Shown here piece after piece: positions 11,007 to 23,800 of a stretch of 64,000 nt of DNA. Position 1 is the first letter of the stretch, and every line of letters starts with the position of its first letter. The DNA is from Rotaria macrura. Lineage: Eukaryota > Rotifera > Eurotatoria > Philodinida > Philodinidae. The translations under genes and the position numbers were made by a program. The notes below the pieces were generated by a model. It was not told the origin of the DNA, did no database searches, and saw only the letters and a program-made list of their open reading frames with translations. Where the stretch lies: assembly GCA_900239685.1 (NCBI GenBank), contig OENT01000270.1:63452-127451 (forward strand), in the 5' to 3' direction.

Positions 11007-11600
11007 AAGCGTATAGAATGCCACCAAAATCGATCAACAAATACAGATATATATATATATAGAATGTTTGGTGAAAGGAAAAAATGATTAAACAGAGAAG
11101 CAAGAACACCACTAATATTCAAATGCCCAGTCGTTTAATTAAACATCCACTTACATTTGGCTTTAGAATCTTTACTTTACACATCGCGTAAATGCTAAAA
11201 TATGAAATAAAGTGAGATATTTTAGTATAAGCAAAGGACAATATTAAACTTCGTCTTTCTTTTATGGAAAAAGATTTCTTCTTGGAATACTAAAGAAGCT
11301 ATTCACACATTACCTAATCGTTCTTCGTCAATATTTGGCTTCGTTTTCTGATAGTTTATCATTTGTTACATTACAGAAACAAGATAAAAAAATCAGATAC
11401 AAAGTTTTGTAATACCACATAAAATCGTGGTCGTAGAAATCTTAAAAAGATCATAATATCCAATTCTTGAAAAATCTTGTCGCTCCGTTAAATTTTCTAT
11501 AATCTGATAACAAGATCTTTCGAGAGTCCTATAATTAATACAACTTATCAAAATATTTCTGAGACAACGGTTTTTCGTGTGATATTGCAACAAGATTATA
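11007..11600. other. No recognisable gene
   Basis: AT-rich sequence with a short TA repeat near 11050. Minus-strand frames around 11393–11593 have no recognisable pattern. Confidence 0.5.
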
Positions 11601-11601
11601 T

Positions 11602-11860
11602 GCAGAATCTTGTTGCATCTTAGTAAGTGATTTTTCGACCTTGACTCAGATCAAACTTAGTCTTATAAGATCTTACCATCACATTGTTGACCCTGTGCCG
11701 GATTTTGCGAAACGTTGCATTTGATCCTTTTCCTTTTGATACCGACAAGTTCCGTATCAAATCCGATGAGGCACAACTATGGGATTTAATCACTAGGCCA
11801 GTTAGAATTGAAGTTAAAAGTTGTAACTTACAACTACTGAAAGCGAAATATTTTCAATAG
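11602..11860 (+). pseudogene. Second frameshifted coding trace
   Basis: One frame runs from 11602 to a TGA near 11721 and ends with RSYHHIVDPVPDFAKRCI. Shifting one base continues it as FDPFPFDTDKFRIKSDEAQL, DLITRPVRIEVKSCNL and so on, to TAG 11858–11860. The smooth continuation suggests a single-base lesion in a formerly coding exon. No family recognised. Confidence 0.35.
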
Positions 11861-12506
11861 TGAGGACTCATCTATTTAGGTACCATGTAATCTTGAACTA
11901 GAGAAGTCAATTTATGATTGCACCAGCAAGCCTACTGTAGCGATAAATACGTTATATTCTCTAAGTTTCAACAGAAAAGAGGTTTAAAATTATAAAAATA
12001 CTGAAAAAATGATCTCTTAGTTGTATCTAGCATCATCTATATTTGTCAACTTTCCACAACTTCATCACAAGCAAATCTTGCATTTATTCATTATTTCAAA
12101 TTCGTCTTAATAAAAAAAATGAACCAATAAATAAGTGACATAAATCTACGAAAGAAATGTGTTCTAATTTCGTTACTTAGTTATGAACGTTAATTTGCGA
12201 ACCTGTTCTAATCAAGACTTTTTCAAACAAAAATTCCTCATTTAAGAATCTTACTGTAGAGGTACAGGCACTGTCACATGACCCGTTACAAACTGTTAAG
12301 GAAAAAATTAACTAACTAATTAATTACCGTAAGACTTTACAAATAATTCACTAGTAAATCACTAATTGGCCGTTAGAGACAGCCTCCGGAGATTATCACA
12401 CAGTATTTCAGACGTCTACAGCGGGCTATCACAGCCGATATATAAGTAGCATCAAGTTAAAATATGAATGAAGTCTTCTCTTGTTGAAACGCTACGCTAC
12501 ATAGTA
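11861..12506. other. No recognisable gene
   Basis: AT-rich spacer up to the next palindromic element. Confidence 0.55.
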
Positions 12507-12818
12507 CCCAGGTCTAACAAGCACGGTCGTAAACGACCGTATACAGAGAAATACGGCAAAATACATGGTCCAGTATTACGATCGTATATCTCCGTGTCGT
12601 ATACGGGGGAATACGACGATATACGGAGAGCAAAACGATCGTTTATGGTCCTCGTATACGAAATCCGTAAACGGCTTCCATTTTCCACCGTATTTCTCCA
12701 TATACGACACGGCGATATACGACCATGTAAAACGTTATAATAAGACCGTTTACGGTCGTGTGGGGAGCATATACGGTCGTTTACAGCCGTGTGCGAAGTC
12801 CGTAATCGTCGACCTGGG
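12507..12818. mobile_element. Palindromic CCCAGGTC element, copy 2
   Basis: 312 bp with ends CCCAGGTCTAAC and, reverse-complemented, CCCAGGTCGACG. TA lies on both flanks. It aligns along its length with 6488–6884 but lacks the 36-bp triplication. It is rich in CGTATAC/GTATACG words. The long open frames on both strands are a by-product of the palindrome. Confidence 0.75.
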
Positions 12819-13216
12819 TATATAATGTTCATGAAATATGCACGAGTCCAGACCGAAACGACTAGTTATAACGAGTTTAGCAAAAATAGATCTATCCTGT
12901 TTCACATTTTAATCACAGAGAAATTGCGCTAACAGATTTTTTTACTTGTATATCTTGGCAATAGATACCTTTTTCATAAATATCTTCTTCCATAGAACAT
13001 AGGTAATTTTTATCGGGCCCTAATCAAATTAATTTTCTTTTGAATCTCTCCCATTACATTCTACTGTCAAAAATAAGAATTCTATAGATCAAAAATGGGT
13101 TTATATTTATATTATTCAACTAATTCATTGAAGTTTCATAAAAAAGCATCGATAATCAATAGCTGTTCGTTTACAACATTTCATAGCAATAACTAACTTT
13201 TATTTTTCATAAGTGT
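12819..13216. other. No recognisable gene
   Basis: AT-rich spacer; nothing seen. Confidence 0.55.
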
Positions 13217-13438
13217 ATGTCTCGACTTCATTGTCCTGATTTCTCAGCAAAACATGTGAAAGAATTCTTATGTGACTCTGAAATGGTTACAAACACTGCA
13301 CGATACATAGCTAGGCAAGATGATAGTATTAATTCTAATGAATTACTCTATGATATAGAACAATTCAACAAATACTTCATCCTTCATCAGAAGATGATAA
13401 TTATTCTTGATAGAAAATCTTTCTCTATAATCTACTAA
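13217..13438 (+). CDS. Unrecognised 73-residue ORF
   Basis: Open from ATG 13217 (starting MSRLHCPDFSAKHVKEFL) to a TAA. The composition is mixed and protein-like, with an acidic centre. No signal peptide or motif. It could be one exon of a gene whose other parts I cannot see. Confidence 0.3.
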   Translation: MSRLHCPDFSAKHVKEFLCDSEMVTNTARYIARQDDSINSNELLYDIEQFNKYFILHQKMIIILDRKSFSIIY

Positions 13439-14284
13439 AGTACCTTCATATGACTGTATCGTATCTCTAGAGACTTGACAATTTTCTATCACTTTAACCT
13501 CGAATATTATATTTCTTTTCTAAAATTGATGTAATTTTGATAGTTTATGGAAGAAACTGGATTGATTCTATCGACGATATTCTGACTGAATTTTTCATTT
13601 ATTAACGTCATTGAAATGTCCTGGAATGTTTTTTCTTGTGCCAATGGAAGTATTCTTTCAGTCGTTTTATGAGGAAACTTGTGGCACTGTAGAAGAAAGA
13701 AAAAAACGAAATCACCTGTTCTTCCATCGATGATATCTACCATCGATAACATGGTTAACGAGCGATTCAGAAAAATAAAACAGTTGTTTTCATATTTAGA
13801 ATACGTGTCTTTTTTATTCATAAGTCCCATATTGCTATTTTTCATCTATCAAGAATTCAACGATGAACAGTGAACACTAATTAAAAGGCATGATCGATGA
13901 GATACATCGTTTTCGAATTTTCGTCTAGATTTTTCAGATAAGTAAACTTTTGAATAGTTCTTTTATCATTCGCACGATCAATATATGTAAACAAGAGATT
14001 GAATCGATGCACTTTTTTGAATTTGTTTTTTGACATGATCATATGTGATCGTATTTGGGAAAAAAACGAAACAAACGTATTAATACCAAAACAAAAAGAA
14101 AACGAAATCAATCACTACGATCGAATATATTCGAAAACGAGAGTTGATCAACTGTATATAAACGATGTTGCCGATCCGAATTATTATTGTTTGGACTTGA
14201 AGTTTTGTATACAATAGGTCGATTCGGTGTACTAAACAAGAAAGTAAAGAAATTCTCCTTAGAGAAAATCATAAAAAGATTAAC
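13439..14284. other. Unresolved overlapping frames
   Basis: Open frames of 64–112 codons overlap on both strands (minus 13507–13845 and 13881–14111; plus 13999–14217). Each has some protein-like composition, but no domain or splice chain picks one out. Confidence 0.4.
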
Positions 14285-14907
14285 TCAATTGTACCTCCAT
14301 TTCATCGGTCCGATAGAAAAAAGTTCATCGCGACTTGTTGTTTCATCATGAAAAATTTGCTTGGATGAAAAATGTGATGTCGAAGAAGATGCTATAGACG
14401 AAGAATCGAAACGATTAAGTGGTTGAATTTTTCGAACTAATGCCACTTGCTGTTATTAACCGAAACAAAATAGACTTGATTTATTATCGTGTTTGCACAA
14501 GTTATAATTTCGTGCCAATAAAATTTTCAATAAATAGAAATCAATGAACTTACAAGACATTCTGTGCTGAGTCGTTTTGGTGATTTCAAATTAATATTAC
14601 AACGACGTGTACGATGAATAAATGTGATCGGTTTTGGTGAATTAATGGTGAGAAATGTTTTTAGCGATGATCGACGTCGACGTGATGATGATACGATTTC
14701 ACTATTTGAACTATGATCATCTGATGAAGACACACGTTGTTTCAAATGACTATTCACAAGAACAGTTGTTGCTAGAGAAGGATACGAATTTGTTTGAACA
14801 GATTGATCACGTTTTGAACATCGTGATTGATGGATGAATTTATTGGTAAGACGACTGAAAAGTGTTTTCTTCTTTTTTTCTGTAAATGATAATTTTTCCA
14901 CAACCAT
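14285..14907 (-). CDS. Ser-rich basic small protein, 2 exons
   Basis: Exon 1 is 14907–14554 (118 codons from ATG) and exon 2 is 14449–14285. The 104-bp intron has a GTAAGT donor and an AACAG acceptor, phase 0. The product is about 172 residues, basic and Ser/Arg-rich, with a central SSSRRRRSS block, a Ser run (SSSIASSSTSHFSS) in exon 2 and a C-terminus ending PMKWRYN. It looks intrinsically disordered. There is no signal peptide or recognisable domain. The clean splice and uninterrupted frame support a real gene; function unknown. Confidence 0.55.
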
Positions 14908-14974
14908 TCTAATTGTTTCAAATTAACCGAATGAAGAATGCAAAAGGCATAATACACATCTATAGATAGCGAGT

Positions 14975-15001
14975 CAGAGAGAGAGAGAGAGAGAGAGAGA
15001 A
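14975..15001. repeat. (GA)n microsatellite
   Basis: A run of GA dinucleotides just upstream of the Ser-rich gene start. It gives rise to a spurious Leu/Ser open frame on the minus strand. Confidence 0.85.
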
Positions 15002-15059
15002 GAAAGAGAAAAAAAATACTTTTCAACCAATCAGAAGAGAGTGATTTCATTTGCCTGTA

Positions 15060-16813
15060 ATATAGTGTGTGTTGAATAGAAAACTAATTCAAGTGGAACT
15101 ACACAAAATTGTATTATTTACTTAGATCAGTCGATAAGTAAGAAATTTGGTCTATGGGAGACATATTATATCATTGTAATTCAAGCATGTCAGATCGAGT
15201 AAGAATTAATTAGATGTGCGGCTCATTTATTTTATTCTGAAAATACGTTCGCACAACAGATAGATTTATACATATATATACGAGTAAGATGGATGAAGGA
15301 AAATAACGATTTTTTTCGTCTATGTATTTCGAAGGACATTTTTGATTCTAAGGTCAACGATGACTGTTTTTACCGCTTGAGTTTTAACTGTTTAACATTT
15401 AGAAAAACATGCGAAATGAGTGTAAATGTGTGTGCTCATGAATATCATGTTTAATCAATTGTTTTATCTTCATTCTTAGCCTTGTTCACACCTTGTTCAT
15501 AAATCATCAATAGTAGATCAAAACTCTATTGAAATTGAACGTCCGAAATCAACTATCAAGATATCGTTGACATAACAAAAATTCCTTTTCTTATCAGCCT
15601 ACCAAATAACATGAAACATTCCTTTCGGTTTAATTGAATATGAAAACAAGAAAAAACAAAGATATTTGAATCATTTCTAATTTTTTTTTTCGAAAGAAAC
15701 GATGGGAATGTCGAAGATAATTATTTATGAAGAGAACGACATCAATAATTCACATGCTATATACGTATTTCCTAGAAACAAATTCATATATACACACACA
15801 CACTAGGATATGAAATATGTACGATTGTCAACTGTAAAAACGAATCATTAGATCAACGGGATATCAATCGGTTTATTTCACTCAATTTATCATTGACTCG
15901 TGCCTATATCTAGAAAATAAATACTATCGTATGTTGTTTTCATTGTAAACTTCTTGAACATTTCTTAAATTCAATAGATAATGTACATAGTATAGATAGA
16001 TCAGAAATAGGAAGATTTAATCAATATCAATATGATGATGATGTGTTAAGAGAGAATTTTACAGCTAGTGTTTTGTCTTTGAATATCAGATAGATAAGCA
16101 AGTCTTTTATTCTAATATCGTAAGTGATTTTTTAATGATACAATCTGAAGGTGACAACTCATCGAAACTATAAAAGAAGTGTGTTTGAAAGCATGTTTTA
16201 GTTGTTTGATGATGCGAAGAATTGGCATATATGTAAATGAACGTTGATATTTCTTTCTTTTTTTCTTTTATTTCGACATCAAATATCAAATGTTACATTT
16301 TGAATAGATCGTGTGAAGTTCAAACTTGGTTAGTGTTTAACACGTTTTATTAAAAACGAACTAACTATAATTTCTATTCTTTAAAGCAAACATATTTTTG
16401 TCAATCGTTGAAATAGATGCTTCAAATTAGTAAAAATTCATTGCTGTGTTGTTTTATCTATCATATTCGAGAAATAAAAAAAAAAAGTATACCATGTCAC
16501 AGAAAGCAATTGACAGAATGATTTCGTTGGTATGAAGGATTAGGTGGTAAAACATCGAAAAGAAAATCTCGAGAATATTGGAAATGCTCCATTACTCACA
16601 GTTGCTTTATGAAAAAAAATAAGAAAATTAAAAATTTTTCTTTTGTTTATGGAATTCAAAAGTATAAAAAATAGATGAAAAAGTTTCTATAGCACGTCTT
16701 TTTCCCGAGAAACTGTATTCATACAGCGAGGAATGTGAGTAGGGGGCTGCTACGTGTTCAAATGAGATGGTACTTATCAAGTGGTACATGGTAACTTCTT
16801 CCAATTGAAGATG
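15060..16813. other. No recognisable gene
   Basis: AT-rich, with simple CA and TA tracts around 15786–15804 and 15271–15280. No domain-bearing frame seen. Confidence 0.55.
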
Positions 16814-17095
16814 TCACATCACCAACAAGAGAAGTGCTGGCATTTCTAAATTTTTGGATGTGTGACATTGTTCATTTAAATACAGTGAAGATATTAGACC
16901 TTGCATATAGTCTTTCGTATCGATTTGTGCATTTTCGAATCGAGTTGAAAATGTTTCAAGTCTAGCTTGCATGAGGATGAGAAACACGATTGAGTGTGAA
17001 CGTGGATACAGTTGATTTTTGATTATGGATACGTAGATATGGCTATCGATGTGCATGAAAGTGAGTAAAAGGTCCTCACCAACACTCGCGCGCAA
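16814..17095 (-). CDS. Unrecognised 93-residue ORF
   Basis: A minus-strand frame with alternating hydrophobic and charged segments (ILMQARLETFSTRFENAQ, then DTKDYMQGLISSLYLNEQ) looks helical and protein-like. There is no family match and no splice partner. It may be an exon or a remnant. Confidence 0.3.
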   Translation of the reverse strand: MRASVGEDLLLTFMHIDSHIYVSIIKNQLYPRSHSIVFLILMQARLETFSTRFENAQIDTKDYMQGLISSLYLNEQCHTSKNLEMPALLLLVM

Positions 17096-17748
17096 ATCAT
17101 ACGAGAAAGAATAGGCTATGTGTCTCGATCATATTTTTTTTTCGAATAAAAATTAAAAAAATTTCGTCCTTTTGACTATCGATGTTTTGCAACCGTACCG
17201 CATGGAGGACCAAGGCTGTAGCACATCGATGAACTCTCAATCTTATCCTTCTTTAGTGATATGAAATATTGTCACGTGCAATGCAAGAACTGCTTATTTT
17301 ATCTGCTCCGTTATTTTGTTTTCTTATTCAGTGACAAAAATGACTAGCACTTGTCATTTGCATCGAATAATTTCTAAATATAGATATTGAATTTTAAATT
17401 GAAATGTAAGAAAACATGCATATTCCACACATAATTGACAATGCAATGACTTATAACCATACTTCGGTTCGATTACTCTAGTAATCAATATTATAATAAC
17501 AATCGAATGATTATTGAATCTTTGTATTTTGATTTAAAGAAAGTATTAATATGAGTTCATGATCACGAATTATCGTAACGAAGAAAACAAGAAAAAACAA
17601 AACAAAATTTATCACTCAATTTCTAATATAGTCATAGTAAAAAAAAATCGTTCGAATTCGTCCTATACAATTATTTATTGATTATCAACTTGTGAAAGTT
17701 GGCATTGAGTGTATAAAAAATACATTTTGAGAAATGTTCGTTTGTACT

Positions 17749-20700
17749 CTATTTATTATTTACTTCCCATTGGAAACCCAGATTCTTCTTTGTTTGATCT
17801 AATGTTTTCTTATTTTGATTCAATGTTTGTTTGTTATCATTATCATCTGGAGTTTGAGCTTTTTTGTAACCTTGACCGAAATATTCGAATCGTCTCATTT
17901 CTTCAGCATATGTCTAGATTAATGTCAAAAAAAAACAAAATTCAACCAATAGATCAATAAACGAACGGTATGAACGCATACTTTTTTCATGGGATAGGTA
18001 TTACGACCATTTTCGTCCATGTATGAAATAACACGTCCGGCATAATCGTCATATTGTTGTTTTTCAATTTCATTCATATGTTTATCAAGTTGAACTTCAT
18101 TTTCTTCTATAGTTTTTAATGCATTTTCACGTTCTTTTCGTTCTTGCTAAAGAATAAATCGAGGATTTACAAATAGGATATTTTCTATGAGAAAATTTTT
18201 CAACAGTAAATCAAATCTTTCTAGCTATGAAATCAATTAACAATGAATTTAGTTTGTAGAGATTTGAACAAGAGTTCTTTTTTTTTCTTAGTTTTCGAAG
18301 TAAACAATTTACAATTAATGTCATTGTGCGTTAACACGATTTGATGACGTCATATATGTTAGGCATTTTTTGTGTTTGACCTAATCAGAAACCATATTTA
18401 ACTATGGATTATTGTTTGAATTCATATTGAAGCTACGTGTTAGTTTCTTTTTTGTATAGAAGAATATTTTTAAGAGATTCGATAGAATGGCTTATACACA
18501 GGAAGAGTTCTGTATAATTAAAATTAGAAAAAGTATCTATATTCAGACTGGTGTTAGTCTACCATACAAGAATGCCATAATCAATTCAATTTGAGAGATG
18601 AATATCGAACAAAGAACGAGGAACGTTTCTGTGACAGGTGCCATGACTATCAAATGATTATCGAGAGTACTTAGGATGACTTGTTTGATGAAAATAATTG
18701 GTTTTAGATTAGCGAAGAATTTTCTATATTTTTTATTCATCTTATAAACGTATGCTTTTCAGTTTCGTCATACAATCCTGATTAGAAAATTTTAAAAGTC
18801 ATCAATAAGAAAGTTGCTTTAACCTACACAATAGAGTAGAATCGGTAGTCTGCATATCTAGTCAATAGTTCTAGTGTTTATTTCAATTCAATAAATATCT
18901 TTCATTAGTAATATATTGTTTTAATGTCCTCCGTGAACGCAGAGTTGAACATAGTTCAAATTTAGGAAGATCTGTATGACTTACAGCTTGTTTTAATTGA
19001 TATTCAGAAACAAGATGAGCATCTTGGCCTCGTTTCTTATCTTTTTCCTGTTGATACAATTGAAATAATTGATCGGCTTCTGCTTTCTTTTGTTGTATTA
19101 CAGCATCGTCACGTTGTTCCATGTCTTTTTCAGCTTCGGATCGTTTCATCTAAAATTGTAGAAATGCATAAAAATATCATTTTTTGTTTGAGATTACAAA
19201 AAAAAATAAACGAGTTCATACTTTTTCTTGTCGATATCTATTGATGGATTCTTGCATTTTTTTTCTTTTTTCAAGTTTCTCTTTTTCTTCAAGTAGTTCT
19301 TTTGCTTCTCTTTCTGCTTGAGCACGAAACATTTGTGTATCATAATTCGCTTCCGTTCGTTTTTTTAACGAGCCTAAGTAGCCAATCATTTGATCACGTG
19401 CCTCCTGTTTTTCTCTAGAATATAAATGCAGCATTATCCTAGTGCAGATGATAAATATTAAACTTACTGATGAGCCTGAATTTCTTTTTCACGTCTTACG
19501 CGAACGATTCTTTTCTTGGCTTCTGCATAAATACGAAGTTCTTCATCGTCTTCCTATGATGAACAATGGAAAAACAATAATCATTGGGGCTAAACAATAT
19601 GTTTTGTTTTTGTCTTCACCTCATCCATTTCTCTTTCCATTTGTTTAACTCTATTTTTATCTTCGAGTGCTCTATCATACATAATTTTGACATCTTTTTG
19701 TGTAAGTCTACGATAGCGTTCTAGTTCCATTTGTTCAAGAGCATATTGTTCAGCTAAACGTCGATATTCTTCACCTTCAGTCATATTTCGATATCGTTCA
19801 TCGGCACTTTGAATTCTTTTACGTTCCATTCTATAGAAAAGAAAGTTTAATAAAAAACATTTCAATGAAACATTTTACTAACTGTGCTTGATGATATTGA
19901 CTTAAATTAGCTCGTTCTCTAAACAAAACAGAGAATGAATTCTATTGATGTTCAATAGAAATGAAAACATTCATTTCAGTACTTCGCTCGTTTCTCGCGT
20001 TTTTCTTGCTCCGCTTTGTAAAATTCATCTTGAGCTGCTTGAAAACGTTGACGATCTTGTTCATCATCTTCATGACGCATTCGTTCAATATGTTTCTTCA
20101 TTTCAAGCTGTAGATCACGCTCTTTCAATACTTCCGTGTGAAGAAGGGCACTCTGTTATTGCAATTTGTGTTTTTATAAATAGAAATAAGGAAACAATAA
20201 GAACAAACATATTTCTGTTGATGAAATAGCAATTTACATGAAATTTTCGAACACGATCTGTTTCATAATATTTCAATTGTTTGGCTTTTTCGATTTGTTC
20301 ACGACGACGTTCAGCTGCTAATTTTTCTTCTTCGATATCCAACACCTTTTTCCTTTCTTCTTCTTCTTGTTCACGAATCCTTTTTTGTTCGAGTTTACGT
20401 TCACGTGCACCCTATAAACAAACAAATTCTTCTAATGAAAACAAATTGAAAATCCGTCGAATGATTCAATGTTCGCGTTTACAGCAATTGTATTTGGCCA
20501 GTGTTTAGTTATTTCAGCTGAACGTTCGGCTATTTCTTTCTTTCGAGCGAGTTCTTGTTGAATAGCATCTCGACTACGTTGACGATAATCTAAATTTCCA
20601 TAGATGCGATTCAAATCATTGTTAGTTATAATACACATTCGACGTAGATCGGCAGCATCGGGTAAATGACGAGGTTGCGATGGAAGTGTAGATCGAAGAT

Positions 20701-20866
20701 TAGATGAATATGGAGCTAATTAGAGCATAAGTTAATTTCTATATTGCTAGATAAGCTCAAAGAAAATAACTTTCAAACCTGAATGACTTCGTTTCTGCTT
20801 TAGTGGTATCAATGGATTGCTACTAACTGGTTTAGTGGAAGGTTCAGGTAAAGTTTTAATGACCAT
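17749..20866 (-). CDS. CFAP210: CFAP210 (CCDC173), ciliary doublet inner protein
   Basis: Eleven minus-strand exons join in frame: 20866–20779, 20715–20483, 20411–20238, 20152–19983, 19918–19883, 19830–19620, 19553–19468, 19414–19222, 19149–18985, 18146–17982 and 17913–17749. They give 561 residues. The product is almost entirely charged coiled coil. Landmarks match vertebrate CFAP210/CCDC173: EITKHWPNTI, then REQIEKAKQLKYYETDRVRKFH running across the splice into SALLHTEVLKERD, and a C-terminal KKNLGFQW. In other animals this protein lies inside the lumen of ciliary doublet microtubules and stabilises them. Introns are about 51–85 bp, except intron 9 (about 840 bp), which contains no gene I can see. 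Length is close to the family norm. Confidence 0.9.
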
Positions 20867-23800
20867 GATGATAAAAGTAAATTATGATGAATCTATAGCA
20901 TGTCAAGCCTTCAGAAGAGCGCCATTTGCTTCGCTTAATTCAATTTGGTTGCTAGGCAACTTTCGTCGTGTCCCAAAAAATGGCTAGTTGTTTGAATACT
21001 AGTCAGTTCAGTATAAAAAAAGCCTATAGAACTTCATAGAAAGAAAACCTAAAATATTCAAGATTGTATTTTTCGATTTACTCCATTTCTAATGTATCTA
21101 GTGCCCTCTATCTTTGTAGACACCACGCGTAGGTCTTTTTGACGACAGCAAATTGACATCTGAATAGATTATTCAATTCAATACCTTCTATACTTAGTTC
21201 TTAAAAACGACCATGAATATATATCTTGTACGTGCGATATTGTATTACAATGGAATGCATCGCAACTTAACGATATTGCTATCGAGAGAACTAAATCTGA
21301 AGTTGGGACCATCATCTGAGTTCATATTAAATTCTCGGCACATGTTGCACATAAGTAGAAAGTATCAAAAAACAACTATTTATGTAGCACCATGTTAATT
21401 GTTGTAATAAATTTTTATTCTCCAATCTAAACATATAAAGGTTTAATCGACCGAAAAGTATTTAGAAACGTTCAGACGAAAATAATCGCTACTCTATTCC
21501 CCTTACTCGTATATATTTCTCCTCTATTCACAAAGAATTGTCGTTTAAGCTTTATGACAAAAATACTTTGAAAAGATCTCGATAAACTATAAAAGAATCG
21601 CTTGAAATTCCCACGGTAGAGCTTCAATATTTCCCATGGGGTTTCTTAAACGATTGAAGGTTATCAATATGAATTCATTTTGAATCTGTTCCCACTATAA
21701 TGCCACTTTTGTATTCATCTTTCATGATCTGATATTGATTTCATGCAAAACAGATTACCTGTTTTAAAGAAAACTTTCACAGTCGAATGATTTTAGTATG
21801 TGTTATCCTTGTGTGGCAAGTCTCTCAATTCAAGAGCCTAGAAGCAACTTTTCATTCGTGTCTATACGATTACAGGGGTAAAAAGAAAGAACTGCATCTT
21901 AAAAAATCGTGGTATAGTTTCAATCTTCATTTTCCTGCACACACTTGCATAGATCAGGAAGAATTCATTTAATGTATTCAAGATTTACCTATAAAACCTT
22001 AGTAGTGTGAGTGTGCGTGTGTGTCTGCATGTGTTGATTTATACGATTGTCAAGGCTTGTAGTCACAGTCAATTATGCTTATATCTACCATCACATCATC
22101 TCCAATATGAAAGAAATAACTACCATTATGTATTGACCAAGAAATGAATACGAATTCTACCGGAAACTGCCGAAAATTCGACAAAACCTTGTTGCCTTTA
22201 AGATGACCGAAGGAGATCGTCTGTATTGGACTTGATCTTGAAAATATGTTGAACAAGAGAGTTTTACTCATTCGAGTACATCTTGATTTTCATCCATGTT
22301 TGTAAAAATACTTTAAGCATAGTTTCTTTCTCAGCGTAGGACACAATCTTGAAACAGAGAGACTTGCTGCACCACTCATCAATCATTCAGTCGATTGAAT
22401 ATAGATTCTATACTTTCATGGGCTGTTGAGAACTGGCGCCCTCTAACCTAGTTAGCATATATATAAATCATACTATTTAGGACATTGTATATCAACTCAT
22501 TAATAAAAAATAATGAATACTGAAACACGATATTTCATCGTGGGGTATCACTTGTTGTAAATGACAGAACAGATGGCACCTGTTCCGAAAACAACCTTAA
22601 CCGTAACCATTGGTCTAGCATGGTCAAAATCAACAACTGTTTGTTTTCTTTCGCGTTCGTATGTATCAATGATTATACTTTATCTCGTGCATTATTCGCT
22701 GATCATAGTCGATAAGTACGTTGCTAAAACACCGAAATCATATTTCATATGATTGTCGGTGATGCAATCTATCAAACAGTATTCATCATTTTTTTCCAGT
22801 TGACAACAGTTCTTACAAGTTCATGTAATGTAAGAAAACACGGATAACTCCCTTTGAGAGTATTTTATTTTCTTCTGTACAGATAAATACATTAGTACGG
22901 GTTTCTCTTATTTCCATAGGTATGATCGATATCCCATATGGATGAATCGATCGATTATTACGATGCGAGACAATCTATATTAATCAAAGCCATTTGATAA
23001 CATTGAGTATTCAATATTCTATCGAGTGTCTATTGACTTCTTAGAAAAAGTTTACTGTCACAGACAAAATATGCATTCATTTTCAAAGTTTCGGCACATC
23101 TAATAAATACTTGATTATGATTAAATCATAATTGCATTATTTTGACAGTTTCTAAGGATAATTCGTAAGTTCCATAGTGAAATGTCTTTCAAGGAAAGTA
23201 AATATACTTGAGTCTTATTTGCAAGAAGTATAATTGCGTAGCGTAGTATTTATCATGTTGTTTAGAAGTCTTTGAATACTTTTGTGATCAAATAATATGA
23301 AAAGAAACATGTGAAGTGTATAAATATTCATGAAAGCGTAATGAAGTCGAATACATGACGAGAAGAAAAAAAATATCTATGATATAAATTAATTGTACTA
23401 TGATTGGTTACTTTCGTTGTCATTATAAATTTGAATGTAACAAATTTATGTGGTTTTCTTAGAAGGAAAAAGAATGAGCTCTGCTTAGATACATTACTCT
23501 TCAGTTGGATCAGTAAAATTTACGATAAACCGAATGAATTTTCTTAGAAAATTTTTAGACAATTAATTTTGCATACACCATAGGAACATCAGCTTTGAAT
23601 GTATGATAACTTTACTTAAAAATGACAAAATCATGCATGTCACTACAATAAAACTATTCAAAATCATGATAATGTCACTGTTGTTTTTGAAAGTCTCTCT
23701 TCAGAATGTACACTTTCTTGTTTAAATAATGTTTTCAATGATTTTTCTTTGAGATCGATCTGACATAATTTTATGTTTATCTAAAATTAATTGTATTTGG

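Noticed and set aside
14772-15050. Minus-strand frame with a Leu/Ser-rich start resembling a signal peptide
   Set aside because: Created by the (GA)n microsatellite and overlapping the true Ser-rich gene.
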